Below, piece by piece: positions 42,175 through 51,347 of a DNA stretch of 64,000 bases. This DNA comes from Enhydrobacter sp. (GTDB taxonomy: Bacteria; Pseudomonadota; Alphaproteobacteria; Reyranellales; Reyranellaceae): NCBI GenBank assembly GCA_025808875.1, contig CP075528.1:310001-374000 (forward strand). Direction: 5' to 3'. The stretch's first letter is position 1. Each line of letters opens with the position of its first letter. The position numbers and the translations under genes were made by a program. The notes beneath the pieces are model-generated. The model was not told the DNA's origin. It made no database searches and worked only from the letters and a program-made list of their open reading frames with translations.

Positions 42175-44096
42175 TTTGAAAGTGTAGTGACGGCGGCCCC
42201 GAGTTCAAGGACGTCCTGCTTCTCGGACCCGAGCCTGCGGACCGCCACCGTGCGGTTTTCCATGTCGCGGCGCCCGACGGCCAGGATCAGCGGCACATGG
42301 GCCAGCGAATGCTCGCGGACCTTGTAGTTGATCTTTTCATTGCGCAGGTCCGTTTCGACCCGCATCCCCGCCGCGCGCAGCCTGTCCGCCAGCTCGCTGG
42401 CATAGGCATCGGCATCGTTGACGATCGTCGCCACCACCGCTTGCGTCGGCGCGAGCCAAAGCGGGAAACGGCCGGCGAAATGCTCGATGAGAATCCCGAT
42501 CATGCGCTCGAAGCTACCGAAGATGGCGCGGTGCAGCATGACCGGCCGCTTGCGCATCCCGTCCTCGGCGACGTAGCTGGCGTCGAGTCGCTCGGGCAGG
42601 ACGAAGTCGACCTGCAGCGTGCCGCATTGCCAGTCCCGGCCGATCGCGTCGCGCAGCACGAACTCGAGCTTGGGCCCGTAGAAGGCGCCTTCGCCGGGAT
42701 TGAGGATGAGATCGAGCCCGGCGGCTTTCGACGCCGACTTGAGCGCGCCTTCGGCCTGGTCCCACACCGCATCCGTGCCGGCGCGCACCGGCGGGCGGTC
42801 GGAGAACTTCACGAAGTAGTCGGGGAAGCCCAGGTCCTTGTAGATCGACCCGAGCAGCTCGCAGAAGCGGATCGTCTCGCGCTCGATGTCCTCTTCCGAG
42901 CAAAAGATGTGCGCGTCGTCCTGCGTGAAGTTGCGCACGCGCATGATGCCGTGCAACGCGCCCGACGGCTCGAAGCGATGGCACGAGCCGAACTCGGCCA
43001 TGCGCAACGGCAGCTCGCGGTAGCTACGCAGGCCCTGGTTGAATATCTGCACATGGCAGGGGCAGTTCATCGGCTTGAGGGCGAAGATGCGCTGATGCTC
43101 GTCGGCGATGAACTCCTTCAGCCCTTCCTCGTTCTCGCTGAGATACATGTTCTCGCGGAACTTCTCCCAGTGGCCCGAGGCCTCCCACAGCTTGCGGTCG
43201 ACGAGCTGCGGCGTCTTCACCTCGACGTAGCCGCCGGCCTCCAGCTTGCGCCTCAGGTAGCTCTCGAGCGTGCGCCAGAACGTCCAGCCCTTGGGGTGCC
43301 AGAACACCATGCCGGCGGCCTCTTCCTGCTGATGGAAGAGGCCCATCTCGCGGCCGAGACGGCGATGGTCGCGCTTTTCGGCCTCCTCGATCCGGTGCAG
43401 GTAGGCCTTCAGGTCCTTGTCGGAGAAGAAGACCGTGCCGTAGACGCGCTGGAGCTGCGCGTTCCTCGCGTCGCCGCGCCAATAGGCACCCGACACCTTG
43501 GTGAGCTTGAAGGCCTTGCCGAGCTTGCCCGTCGAAGGGAGGTGCGGGCCGAGGCACATGTCGAGCCAGTCGCCCTGCCTGTAGACCGAGATCTCCTCGT
43601 CCCTCGGCAGCTCGTCGGCCCATTCGGCCTTGAAGCTCTCGCCATGGTCCTGGAAGTACTTCTTGATCCTGGCGCGATCCCACACCTCGCGCTCGATCGG
43701 CAGGTCGCGATCGACGATCTCGGCCATGCGCTGCTCGATCCTGGTGAAGTCTTCGGAAGAGAACGGTTCGCTGCGCACGAAGTCGTAGTAGAAGCCGTCC
43801 TCCGTCGCCGGGCCGAACGTGATCTGCGTGCCGGGATAGAGCTCCTGCACGGCCTGGGCGAGCACGTGCGCGGCGTCATGGCGTAACAGCTCGAGTGCCT
43901 CGGGGTCGCGCGACGTGACGATGCCGATCTTAGCGTCGCGATCGACGACGTGGGAAAGGTCGCGCATCCTGCCGTCGACCCTGAGCGCGAGCGCGGCCTT
44001 GGCGAGGCCTGGCCCGATCGACTTCGCGATATCGGCGCCGCTCACCGGTTTGTCGAAAGACCGGACCGAACCGTCCGGCAAGGAAATGTTGATCAT
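42153..44096 (-). CDS. thrS: Threonine-tRNA ligase
   Basis: Threonyl-tRNA synthetase, 647 aa, usual length. The N-terminal TGS domain reads [20 protein letters not shown]; the editing domain has [20 protein letters not shown]; the class II core has [18 protein letters not shown] (zinc ligand cysteine), [20 protein letters not shown] (motif 2) and the C-terminal anticodon domain. ATG at 44096 is preferred over a GTG at 44108, since neither has a strong ribosome site and MINISLPDG matches the family start. The 195-base leader (44097-44291) holds a GC-rich hairpin at 44270-44284 but no clear terminator. Confidence 0.96.
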   Translation of the reverse strand: MINISLPDGSVRSFDKPVSGADIAKSIGPGLAKAALALRVDGRMRDLSHVVDRDAKIGIVTSRDPEALELLRHDAAHVLAQAVQELYPGTQITFGPATEDGFYYDFVRSEPFSSEDFTRIEQRMAEIVDRDLPIEREVWDRARIKKYFQDHGESFKAEWADELPRDEEISVYRQGDWLDMCLGPHLPSTGKLGKAFKLTKVSGAYWRGDARNAQLQRVYGTVFFSDKDLKAYLHRIEEAEKRDHRRLGREMGLFHQQEEAAGMVFWHPKGWTFWRTLESYLRRKLEAGGYVEVKTPQLVDRKLWEASGHWEKFRENMYLSENEEGLKEFIADEHQRIFALKPMNCPCHVQIFNQGLRSYRELPLRMAEFGSCHRFEPSGALHGIMRVRNFTQDDAHIFCSEEDIERETIRFCELLGSIYKDLGFPDYFVKFSDRPPVRAGTDAVWDQAEGALKSASKAAGLDLILNPGEGAFYGPKLEFVLRDAIGRDWQCGTLQVDFVLPERLDASYVAEDGMRKRPVMLHRAIFGSFERMIGILIEHFAGRFPLWLAPTQAVVATIVNDADAYASELADRLRAAGMRVETDLRNEKINYKVREHSLAHVPLILAVGRRDMENRTVAVRRLGSEKQDVLELGAAVTTLSNEARPPF

Positions 44097-44291
44097 TGCA
44101 ACCACCACGAAAGAATCCGAACAGCCCTCATCGGCCGACGCAACGGAGCGTCGGTCGCAGGAGGCCGGGAAGCGGCACGAGTGTGCGCGCCCGGCCGAAT
44201 CAAGTTCGAACGGTGATGGTGATCGTCGGAGCGGTGAAATTCACGCGGTCCATGCGCCGGAAATAGAGGCGGGGCGGCGCCCCGTCAAGTC

Positions 44292-44765
44292 TCACTGCCG
44301 GCGCGTTGCGGACCACTGAAAGGGGATCGCCGTGCCGTCGGGGTGATACGAACCCGTCAGTTCACGGCCCCGGTCGCGTGCCTCGAGCCTGAAGAAGCCC
44401 TTCAGGGGGAAGTCGACGTCCTGGTCCATCTGCTGGAACCGGCCGGTCCACACATCCTGATTGTAGCTCACGGCGCCCTTGAGCATCGACTGCGGACCGG
44501 GCCCCTTCCAATAGCCGATGAAGTTGTCGTCGACGTCGACATGAACGGTGAGCGTGCCGCGGCAGGGGCAGTTGAACTCCGGCGGGCCGTTCCAGGACAG
44601 GTCCCACACGCCGAGGAAGTCGTTGGCGTTGCCGCTCGGCGGACCGAGAAACTGGCCCGTCGGTCCGCCTGCGGGCGGACCCGACAACTGGCCGTGCGCC
44701 GCCGGCGGCAGGAGGGCGGCGATCGCGAGCACCAGAAGCGCCCGGCATCTTCCCTGGATGGTCAT
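44292..44765 (-). CDS. Secreted protein of unknown function
   Basis: A 157-aa protein with a clear signal peptide (CRALLVLAIAALLPPAAHG, cleaved before QLSG). A glycine/proline-rich segment follows (PPAGGPTGQFLGPPSGNAND), then a beta-rich domain containing FLGVWDLSWNGPPEFNCPC and DDNFIGYWKGPGPQSMLKG. The CPC pair may form a disulfide or bind metal. Its stop lies ~195 bases upstream of thrS on the same strand. ATG at 44765 overlaps the glycosyltransferase stop (ATGA), so it is coupled to it. Function unknown. Confidence 0.75.
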   Translation of the reverse strand: MTIQGRCRALLVLAIAALLPPAAHGQLSGPPAGGPTGQFLGPPSGNANDFLGVWDLSWNGPPEFNCPCRGTLTVHVDVDDNFIGYWKGPGPQSMLKGAVSYNQDVWTGRFQQMDQDVDFPLKGFFRLEARDRGRELTGSYHPDGTAIPFQWSATRRQ

Positions 44766-45892
44766 GCGATGAGTCTTCCGAAGAGTTCGAGCAGCCGACG
44801 GTTGGACTGTGCCAGACCGTAGCCGGCGCGCACATGCTCCTGCGCGGCGCGGGCAAGTTCGGCGCGCCGATCCGCGTCGAGCGACAAGGCCCGGTCGAGG
44901 GCACTCGCCATCGCCGCGCTATCGCCCTCGCCGGCGAGCCAGCCGGTGACACCGGGCCGCATGCACTCGGCGGCGCCGCCGCCCTCCTCGGCGACCACCG
45001 GCCGTCCCATGGCTTGCGCCTCGATGAGCGGGCGGCTGCCGCCGAGGCGCGATCCGCCGGGCGCGACCACGACATCCGCCAGCATGTAGGCCGCCGGCAT
45101 GTCCTCGACGAACGGACCGATCTGCACGCGGCCTTGCAGCCCGGCGCGTTCTATCGTCCGCTCGATCTCGCGCTCGAAGGGCGCGGTGTCGCCGAGCGAG
45201 CCGAGCAGCAAGCAGAAGACATCGTCCCGACCGAGCCTGCCGACGGCCTCGATCAGGAGTTTCTGACCGCGATCCTCGGCGAAGGTGGTGGGGCAGAGGA
45301 TGACATGCGCGCCATCGGGGATGCGAAGCTCGGCGGCCAGCCGCATCAAGCGGTCGGCGCGCACGATCGCCGGATCGAACCGATCGAGGTTGATCCCGGG
45401 CGGAATGGCCTCGACCCGATCGGCTGCGGCGGGAAGCAGGCGGCGCACCTCGCGCGCGACATGCTCGGAGACGGCGACGAGTGCGTCGGCGTGCGCCTGG
45501 CGGCGTTCGACGAACCGGGTCATGGCGCCGGCGAAGGTCAGGGGATCGTGCAGGGTGGCGATCCATTTCGCCCGTAGCCTGCGGGCGAGCGCCTGGGCGA
45601 TCCAGGCGAGGCGGGGCGATCGTGCCTGGATCAGGTCGACGGGCGTTTCCCGCAGGACGTTGGCGAGCCTTGCCGTCAGTGTGAGCCGTGCCCATACGGG
45701 ATTGCCGCCGTTCGGCAGCAAGAAATGTTCGGCGTGCAGGCGCAGCAGGTCGGGCAGCATCGGTCCGCCGGAAGAAACGACGATGGCGCGCCCGCCGGCC
45801 GAGACCACGGCCTGCACCGTATCGAGCACGGCGCGGGACCTTCCGCCGCGCGCGAGCGACGGGGCGAGTTGGACGAGAGTCGTCGAAGACAC
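44762..45892 (-). CDS. Glycosyltransferase family 4-type (GT-B)
   Basis: A ~376-aa GT-B glycosyltransferase. N-terminal LVQLAPSLARGGRSRAVLDT has the glycine-rich donor-side loop; VDLIQARSPRLAWIAQALAR is part of the first domain; the C-terminal domain has VEAIPPGINLDRFDP, ILCPTTFAEDRGQKLLIEAV, and the EX7E-like block GGSRPLIEAQAMGRPVVAEE. GTG at 45892 is chosen because the further upstream frame adds a cysteine/arginine-rich segment unlike the family and overlaps the divergent hydrolase; GAGGAAG lies upstream. It is coupled by ATGA to the secreted protein gene downstream. Likely role: surface polysaccharide or lipid glycosylation. Confidence 0.83.
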   Translation of the reverse strand: MSSTTLVQLAPSLARGGRSRAVLDTVQAVVSAGGRAIVVSSGGPMLPDLLRLHAEHFLLPNGGNPVWARLTLTARLANVLRETPVDLIQARSPRLAWIAQALARRLRAKWIATLHDPLTFAGAMTRFVERRQAHADALVAVSEHVAREVRRLLPAAADRVEAIPPGINLDRFDPAIVRADRLMRLAAELRIPDGAHVILCPTTFAEDRGQKLLIEAVGRLGRDDVFCLLLGSLGDTAPFEREIERTIERAGLQGRVQIGPFVEDMPAAYMLADVVVAPGGSRLGGSRPLIEAQAMGRPVVAEEGGGAAECMRPGVTGWLAGEGDSAAMASALDRALSLDADRRAELARAAQEHVRAGYGLAQSNRRLLELFGRLIA

Positions 45893-45930
45893 GTTGGCAG
45901 CTGCTTCCTCGCTGTGGCAGGTAACACGGC

Positions 45931-46686
45931 ATGACGGACGACGGTAGGGTTTGCCGCCTCGAGCGGCCGGACGGCAACCATGTGGCATATGCCAGGAGCG
46001 AGGGCCGTACGCCGACGGTCGTGTTCCTGGGCGGCTTCAGATCCGACATGACCGGCACCAAGGCGGTGGCGCTCGAGTCGTGGGCGCGGAAGAAGGGCCA
46101 CGCCTATCTGCGCTTCGACTATCTCGGCCACGGCCGATCCTCGGGCCGTTTCGAGGACGGCACGATCGGGCGCTGGCTCGACGATTCCCTGGCCGCCATC
46201 GACGCGCTCACCACGGGCAAGCTCGTGCTGGTCGGTTCCAGCATGGGCGGGTGGCTGTCGTTGCTGGTCGCGCGCCAGCGGCCCGATCGGCTGGCCGGCG
46301 TCGTGCTCATTGCCGCGGCGCCCGACTTCACCGAGCGCATGCTTCTGAAGGGATTGTCGGCGGAGGATCGCGCCGTGCTGGAGCGCGACGGTCGACTGGA
46401 GCGGCCCTCGCAATATTCGCCGGAGCCGTCGGTGTTCACCTGGAAGCTGATCGAGGAAGGCCGCAACCATCTGGTGCTTGACAGGAGGCTTGCGCTGCCG
46501 TGTCCGGTGCGGCTGCTGCACGGCCAGGACGACCCCGACGTGCCCTGGGAGTATTCGCTGCAGATCGCCCGCCACGTCGAGGCGCCGGAGGTCGTGACCA
46601 CGCTCGTCAAGGGCGGCGACCATCGGCTGAGCACGCCGGCCGATATCGCCCGGCTTGTCGCCACGGTCGAGGAGCTTGTGGCCTGA
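45931..46686 (+). CDS. Alpha/beta hydrolase (ABHD10-like)
   Basis: A 251-aa serine hydrolase. The nucleophile elbow is VGSSMGGW; preceding blocks are VVFLGGFRSDMTGTKAVALE and FDYLGHGRSSGRFED; the acid is probably in LLHGQDDPDVPW and the histidine in KGGDHRLSTP. These features match the ABHD10/YqiA-like thioesterase group. ATG at 45931 lies 38 bases from the divergent glycosyltransferase start. The TPR protein gene follows directly (stop 46686, next ATG at 46688). Acyl-ester or thioester cleavage is likely; substrate unknown. Confidence 0.88.
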   Translation: MTDDGRVCRLERPDGNHVAYARSEGRTPTVVFLGGFRSDMTGTKAVALESWARKKGHAYLRFDYLGHGRSSGRFEDGTIGRWLDDSLAAIDALTTGKLVLVGSSMGGWLSLLVARQRPDRLAGVVLIAAAPDFTERMLLKGLSAEDRAVLERDGRLERPSQYSPEPSVFTWKLIEEGRNHLVLDRRLALPCPVRLLHGQDDPDVPWEYSLQIARHVEAPEVVTTLVKGGDHRLSTPADIARLVATVEELVA

Positions 46687-46687
46687 C

Positions 46688-47485
46688 ATGCCGATCCGGT
46701 ACGGCGTACTGGCGATGATCTGTCTGTCCGTCCCCGCGGGAGCGCAGACGCCCGACGTGTTCGGCTCGTCGCCTGATCATCTGCGCCGCTACACCGACTG
46801 CATGGCGCAGGCACGTCGCGATCCGCTGCGCGCGCTGCCGATGGCCGAGAAGTGGATGGCCGATGGCGGCGGCATGGGCGCCCGCCATTGCGTGGCGCTC
46901 GCCATGTTCGGGTCGGGGAGGCACGTCCAGGCGGCGCTGCAATTCGAGGCGATGGCTCGCGACATGGGCCAGGATCGCCCCGGCCTGCGCGCCGAGCTGT
47001 GGGCGCAGGCGGGGCAAGCCTGGATGGAGGCCGGCCAGGCGGAGAATGCAGTGGCCGCGCAAAGCCGCGCCCTGGAACTCAAGCCCGGCGATGTCGAACT
47101 CTGGGTCGACCGCGGCATCAGCCTCGCCGCCCTGCGCGCGTGGCCGAGGGCCATTTCCGACTTCGACCGCGCGCTGGCGCTCAATCCCGGCGGCGTCGAG
47201 ATTCTCATCCTGCGCGCCGCGGCCTGGCGCAATGCGGGGGATCCGATCAAGGCACGGGCCGATGCCGACAGGGCGCTGGGTCTCGCCAGGGATCATTCGG
47301 AGGCATTGCTCGAGCGGGGCTTCGCGGAGCTGGCGCGCGGCGACCGGATGGCTGCGGCGAACGACTTCAACAAGGTCCTGCGTCTGGTGCCCACCGGGTC
47401 CGACGCCGCACTCCGCGCACAGGCCGGGTTGCGCGGCGAATTGCCGTCCGTGCCGGCCGATGCCAAGGGCGGCGGAAAGCGATAG
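46688..47485 (+). CDS. Secreted TPR-repeat protein
   Basis: A 265-aa protein. The signal peptide is IRYGVLAMICLSVPAGA, cleaved before QTPD. The mature part contains about four TPR units: AELWAQAGQAWMEAGQAENA, then VAAQSRALELKPGDVELWVD, AISDFDRALALNPGGVEILI and the later KARADADRALGLARDH and ALLERGFAELARGDRMAAAN. Such proteins usually bind partners in the periplasm. A lysine/glycine tail ends it. ATG at 46688 is two bases past the hydrolase stop; they are co-transcribed. Confidence 0.83.
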   Translation: MPIRYGVLAMICLSVPAGAQTPDVFGSSPDHLRRYTDCMAQARRDPLRALPMAEKWMADGGGMGARHCVALAMFGSGRHVQAALQFEAMARDMGQDRPGLRAELWAQAGQAWMEAGQAENAVAAQSRALELKPGDVELWVDRGISLAALRAWPRAISDFDRALALNPGGVEILILRAAAWRNAGDPIKARADADRALGLARDHSEALLERGFAELARGDRMAAANDFNKVLRLVPTGSDAALRAQAGLRGELPSVPADAKGGGKR

Positions 47486-47515
47486 AGTTCACCAACAGAA
47501 ACAACGCGTCCCTCG

Positions 47516-48130
47516 ATGTACCGCCTCCTCGCTACTCTCGTATTCGCCGTCGGCGCCCTGCCGGCCGCCGCTCAGACCCAACCCGCCTCGCCGCCTTCGA
47601 ACTTCTATCCGTCGCCGCCGACCGCGCGGGCCCCGACCGTGGAGCAGGGCGTGCCGATCGGCGATCTCAAGTCGCCCCTGGCCGATGGGCAGTCCACGCC
47701 GAAGCGCACGACCGTCGATTCCGAGGCCGAGGTGCAATTGCTGGGTGGCGGTCTCAAGCTGAAGTGGGGCCGCCATGCCAAGGGTGCGAAGCCGGCCGAC
47801 ATCGCCTTCGTGCGGCAGGGTGGCCTGTGGACCATGACGGGCCGCATCGCTGCGGGCGACGATTGGCTGAGCATCGACGGGGTGGTCGAGCGCATCGCGG
47901 CGAAAAGCCTCCAGGTCAAGGGCGAGGTCGCCTTTCGGGTAGCCGGTGTCGAGAAGGGCAATCCGTGCAGGATCTCCGGCACGCTTCATTTCAAGCGGTC
48001 GGGCAAGTCGCAGGCGTGGCGCCTGGTCGAGGGCGACAATCCCTGCGACGGCACCCAGGAGAAGGTCGATCTCGTCCAGGCAAAGCCCGCGGAAAAGAAG
48101 CAGGCCTCCACCCAGCCGCGTCGCGGCTAG
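47516..48130 (+). CDS. Secreted protein of unknown function
   Basis: A 204-aa protein with a signal peptide ([18 protein letters not shown], cleaved before QTQ). A proline-rich linker follows, then one compact beta-rich domain ([40 protein letters not shown]). Two cysteines, in NPCRIS and NPCDGT, probably pair. The tail is lysine-rich. It follows the TPR gene by 30 bases in the same direction. Its stop codon overlaps, on the opposite strand, the stop of rnhA. Function unknown. Confidence 0.75.
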   Translation: MYRLLATLVFAVGALPAAAQTQPASPPSNFYPSPPTARAPTVEQGVPIGDLKSPLADGQSTPKRTTVDSEAEVQLLGGGLKLKWGRHAKGAKPADIAFVRQGGLWTMTGRIAAGDDWLSIDGVVERIAAKSLQVKGEVAFRVAGVEKGNPCRISGTLHFKRSGKSQAWRLVEGDNPCDGTQEKVDLVQAKPAEKKQASTQPRRG

Positions 48131-48573
48131 GCCCGCAGCTTCTCGATCTCGCGGCGCGCGAGCTGGTCGGCACGCTCGTTCTCGGGATGACCGGCGTGCC
48201 CGCGCACCCATATCCAATCGATGCGATGCGAGGCGCGGGCGGCATCGAGGCGCTGCCACAGTTCGACGTTCTTCACCGGCTTCCTGTCGGCGGTGCGCCA
48301 GCCGTTCTTCTTCCAGCCGTGGATCCACTTGGTGACGCCGTCCTTCACGTAGGTACTGTCGGTGAAGAGCCTCACCCGGCACGGTCGTTTCAGCGCCTCG
48401 AGCCCCGAGATGGCGCCCATCAGCTCCATGCGGTTGTTGGTCGTCGCCGGATCGCCGCCCGAGATTGCGCGCTCGCGTTCGCCGATGCGCAGGATCGCCG
48501 CCCAGCCGCCGGGACCGGGATTGCCGCTGCAGGCGCCGTCGGTGAAGATCTCGACCTCGGGATGGCCGGTCAC
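48127..48573 (-). CDS. rnhA: Ribonuclease HI
   Basis: Cleaves RNA in RNA-DNA hybrids; 148 aa, the usual size. Catalytic acids are in [42 protein letters not shown] and [14 protein letters not shown], the last with the conserved histidine in VRGHAGH. GTG at 48573 overlaps the thrB stop (GTGA). The much longer frame upstream runs through thrB in another frame and is discarded. It is the last gene of the ispH-thrB-rnhA operon, an order found across alphaproteobacteria. Its stop overlaps the stop of the convergent secreted-protein gene. Confidence 0.95.
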   Translation of the reverse strand: MTGHPEVEIFTDGACSGNPGPGGWAAILRIGERERAISGGDPATTNNRMELMGAISGLEALKRPCRVRLFTDSTYVKDGVTKWIHGWKKNGWRTADRKPVKNVELWQRLDAARASHRIDWIWVRGHAGHPENERADQLARREIEKLRA

Positions 48574-49520
48574 AGCCCGTAGTCGGCCAGTGAAGCCGCC
48601 CCGCGATGGAACCGGAGCTTGACGAGGTACTCGTTGGGGTCCTTGCGCTTGACCAGGGCGTCGGCCGGTGTGTGCGTCCAGTCGTAGAGGCGTGTCAGCA
48701 GGAAGCGCAGCGCCGAGCCGCGGGCAAGCAGCGGCAGCGTGCGGCGCTCGTCGTCGTTCAGGGGCCGCACCCGGTCGTAGGCCTGCAGCAGGGCGCGGGC
48801 CTTGGTCGCGTTGAAGGAATTGTCGCTCTCGAAGCACCAGGCGTTGACGCAGATCGCCACGTCGTAGGCGAGGAAGTCGTTGCAGGCGAAGTAGAAGTCG
48901 ATGATCCCCGACAGCTTGTCGTGCAGGAAGAAGACGTTGTCGTTGAAGAGATCGGCGTGGATCACGCCGGCCGGCAGGTCGGTCGGCCAGCGCTTCTCGA
49001 ACAGGTCGATCTCGGCGGCGAGTTCCGCGTCCAATCCGCGGTCGATGTGGCCGCGACAGCCGTCGTAGAGCGGGCGCCAGCCCGCGACCGACAAAGCGTT
49101 GGGCCGCTTGAGAGCGAAGTCGCGGCCAGCGAGGTGAAGCGCGGCCAGCGCCTCGCCCACCTGCGCGCAATGCCGCACCGTCATGCGGCGTGGCCACATG
49201 CCCTGCAGGAACGTCGTGATGGCGGCCGGCCTGCCGGCCAGCTGGCGCAGCGCGTTGCCGTCCCGGCCGTGGATCGGCCGCGGGCAGTCGATGCCGCGTC
49301 CCGCGAGATGGTCCATCAGGCCGAGGAAGAACGGCAGGTCGCGCGGCTCGACGCGCTTCTCGTAGAGCGTGACCATGTACCGGCCCCGGCTCGTCGCCAG
49401 CACGTAGTTGGTGTTCTCCACGCCCTCGGCGATGCCCTTGAACGATTCGGCCTCGCCGATGTCGTATTCGCCGAGAAACGCCTCGAGTTCCCCGTCGCTG
49501 ACCTCCGTGTAGACCGCCAT
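48570..49520 (-). CDS. thrB: Homoserine kinase (ThrB, APH-type)
   Basis: Phosphorylates homoserine in threonine synthesis; 316 aa. It belongs to the aminoglycoside-phosphotransferase-like homoserine kinase type, not the GHMP type. Blocks: [40 protein letters not shown], the catalytic loop [13 protein letters not shown] and metal-binding [14 protein letters not shown] at 49520 overlaps the ispH stop by one base (TGATG). It is the middle gene of the ispH-thrB-rnhA operon. Confidence 0.94.
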   Translation of the reverse strand: MAVYTEVSDGELEAFLGEYDIGEAESFKGIAEGVENTNYVLATSRGRYMVTLYEKRVEPRDLPFFLGLMDHLAGRGIDCPRPIHGRDGNALRQLAGRPAAITTFLQGMWPRRMTVRHCAQVGEALAALHLAGRDFALKRPNALSVAGWRPLYDGCRGHIDRGLDAELAAEIDLFEKRWPTDLPAGVIHADLFNDNVFFLHDKLSGIIDFYFACNDFLAYDVAICVNAWCFESDNSFNATKARALLQAYDRVRPLNDDERRTLPLLARGSALRFLLTRLYDWTHTPADALVKRKDPNEYLVKLRFHRGAASLADYGL

Positions 49521-50470
49521 CAGGCCACCAGCACGCGCGGCAGCTTGAACACCACGCTCTCCTCGGTCGTGCGGAGCTCCTCGACCGAGACGTCGTAGCG
49601 CGCGCGGCAGGCCTCTATCAGTTCGTCGACCAGCAGTTCCGGCGCCGAGGCGCCCGCAGTGACGCCGAGCCGCTGCGCGTCACCCAGCCACTGCCAGTCC
49701 ATGTCGGCCGCCCGCTGCACCAGTCGCGCCCGCGGGCAGCCGTAGTTGGCGGCGACCTCGACCAGACGCATGGAGTTGGACGAATTCGGCGCGCCGATCA
49801 CGACCAGCGCGTCGCATTGCCCGGCGATCGCCTTCACGGCGGCCTGGCGATTGGTCGTGGCGTAGCAGATGTCCTCCATCTTGGGGCCCTGGATCGCCGG
49901 GAAGCGGCGGCGCAGCGCCGCCACGATCTCGATCGTGTCGTCGACCGAGAGCGTGGTCTGGGTGGCGTAGGCGAGCTTCTCGGCGTCGTCGACCCGCAGC
50001 GTTTCGGCCTGCGCCACGTCCTCGACCAGCAGCACCGAGCCCTGCGGCAGCTGGCCCATCGTGCCGATCACCTCGGGATGGCCGGCATGGCCGATCAGCA
50101 CGACCGTGCGACCGGCGTCGTGATGGCGCTCGGCTTCGCGATGGACCTTGGAGACCAGCGGGCAGGTCGCGTCGACATAGAGCAGCTTGCGGCGACCGGC
50201 CTCGGCCGGCACCGATTTGGGCACGCCGTGTGCGGAGAAGACCACCGGCCGGTCGTCGGGGACCTCGTCGAGCTCGTCGACGAACACCGCGCCCTTGGCC
50301 TCGAGACTCTCGACGACGAAGCGATTGTGCACGATCTCATGGCGGACATAGACCGGGCGGCCGTACCGCTCGATGGCGCGTTCGACGATCTGGATGGCAC
50401 GATCGACGCCGGCGCAGAAGCCGCGCGGGCTGGCGAGCAGGATCGTGAGCTTCTTCTTCGGGTCGGTCAT
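49520..50470 (-). CDS. ispH: 4-hydroxy-3-methylbut-2-enyl diphosphate reductase
   Basis: Last step of the methylerythritol phosphate isoprenoid pathway; a [4Fe-4S] enzyme of 316 aa. Cluster cysteines are in [24 protein letters not shown] and [12 protein letters not shown]. The substrate-binding [11 protein letters not shown] and [15 protein letters not shown] and the [10 protein letters not shown] block are present. ATG at 50470 ([10 protein letters not shown]) is chosen; the frame to 50524 adds a basic piece not seen in the family. It is the first gene of the operon with thrB and rnhA and is divergent from the CDGSH gene at 50563. Confidence 0.96.
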   Translation of the reverse strand: MTDPKKKLTILLASPRGFCAGVDRAIQIVERAIERYGRPVYVRHEIVHNRFVVESLEAKGAVFVDELDEVPDDRPVVFSAHGVPKSVPAEAGRRKLLYVDATCPLVSKVHREAERHHDAGRTVVLIGHAGHPEVIGTMGQLPQGSVLLVEDVAQAETLRVDDAEKLAYATQTTLSVDDTIEIVAALRRRFPAIQGPKMEDICYATTNRQAAVKAIAGQCDALVVIGAPNSSNSMRLVEVAANYGCPRARLVQRAADMDWQWLGDAQRLGVTAGASAPELLVDELIEACRARYDVSVEELRTTEESVVFKLPRVLVA

Positions 50471-50562
50471 GAGAAAACGGCGGATCGGCCGATGGCCGCG
50501 CTTGCTTGCAGGCTCGCGGACCATTGCCTAGAGTCGCGCGACAAAGCAACGAGGAAAGCACT

Positions 50563-50805
50563 ATGACGGGACCGGTCGTCGCCGCCAGGGCGCCCGCCAA
50601 GGTGGCGCTGGAAGCGGGCAAGGACTACTGGTGGTGCGCCTGCGGCCGGAGCGCGAACCAGCCGTTCTGCGACGGCAGCCACAAGGGCAGCGGTTTCGCG
50701 CCGATCAAGTACACGGCGCCCAAGTCGGGAGATTATTGGTTGTGTCAGTGCAAGCATTCCAGCAAGAAGCCGTTGTGCGACGGCACTCACAAATCGCTCG
50801 CATGA
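50563..50805 (+). CDS. Two-motif CDGSH iron-sulfur protein
   Basis: An 80-aa protein with two mitoNEET-like CDGSH motifs: [16 protein letters not shown] and [16 protein letters not shown]. Each motif has three cysteines and one histidine and should bind one [2Fe-2S] cluster, so one chain could carry two, as in MiNT-type proteins. ATG at 50563 has GAGGAAAG seven bases upstream. Its stop overlaps the lipoprotein start (ATGA). The gene is divergent from ispH, itself an Fe-S enzyme; the two may share a promoter region. Role: electron transfer or cluster delivery, not proven. Confidence 0.9.
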   Translation: MTGPVVAARAPAKVALEAGKDYWWCACGRSANQPFCDGSHKGSGFAPIKYTAPKSGDYWLCQCKHSSKKPLCDGTHKSLA

Positions 50806-51347
50806 CCCCTTCGAAGCCCGCCGGTCTCGCCGCCTGCCTCGCGATGGCCGCGGCGCTTGCCGGGTGCGGCGGCAGTTCCGAGCGCAACAGCATGGCGGCG
50901 GCCTATTGTCCGACGACGCTGACCGTGCAGGACGCGCAGCGCCTGATCCGCTTCAAGCCCGGCCCGGGCCGCGATCCGCGCGACGTGATGTTCGAGGCCC
51001 AGGTCGTCGGCGCGGGAACGAGCTGCAAGATGGCGCGCAACCGGATGGAGGTCGACGTGGCGATGCAGATCGCCGTCAACGCCGGCCCGTCGGTCGGCCA
51101 GACCGTCACGCAAGTGCCGTTCTTCGTGCGCATCCTCGACGGCCGGGGCAACGTCGTCCAGGGCCGCGACGAACTCGCCGACTACAAGCTGAGCGCGGCC
51201 AGCCCGCGCGGCGCCTCGCGCGAGCAGTTCTATGTCGAGCTGCCGTTCAGCCAGCTGAGCGACATCGGCGGTTACCGGATCGCCGTCGGGCTCAAGCCGA
51301 CGCACGAGGAGCTGGAGTACAACCGGCGCTCCGCGTCCCGGCCATGA
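50802..51347 (+). CDS. Putative lipoprotein
   Basis: A 181-aa protein with a lipoprotein signal: ACLAMAAALAGC, lipobox LAGC with cysteine at about residue 21. The mature domain starts GGSSERNSMAAAYCPTTLTV and has a beta-rich part ending DIGGYRIAVGLKPTHEELEY. The family is not recognised. ATG at 50802 overlaps the CDGSH stop (ATGA), and its own stop overlaps the Fe-S protein start (ATGA), so the three genes are translationally coupled. A role with the Fe-S proteins is inference. Confidence 0.8.
   Translation: MTPSKPAGLAACLAMAAALAGCGGSSERNSMAAAYCPTTLTVQDAQRLIRFKPGPGRDPRDVMFEAQVVGAGTSCKMARNRMEVDVAMQIAVNAGPSVGQTVTQVPFFVRILDGRGNVVQGRDELADYKLSAASPRGASREQFYVELPFSQLSDIGGYRIAVGLKPTHEELEYNRRSASRP

Noticed and set aside
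44270..44284. Terminator between the secreted protein gene and thrS
   Set aside because: A GC-rich palindrome (CGGGGC, GGC, GCCCCG) is present but has no T-run on the relevant strand.
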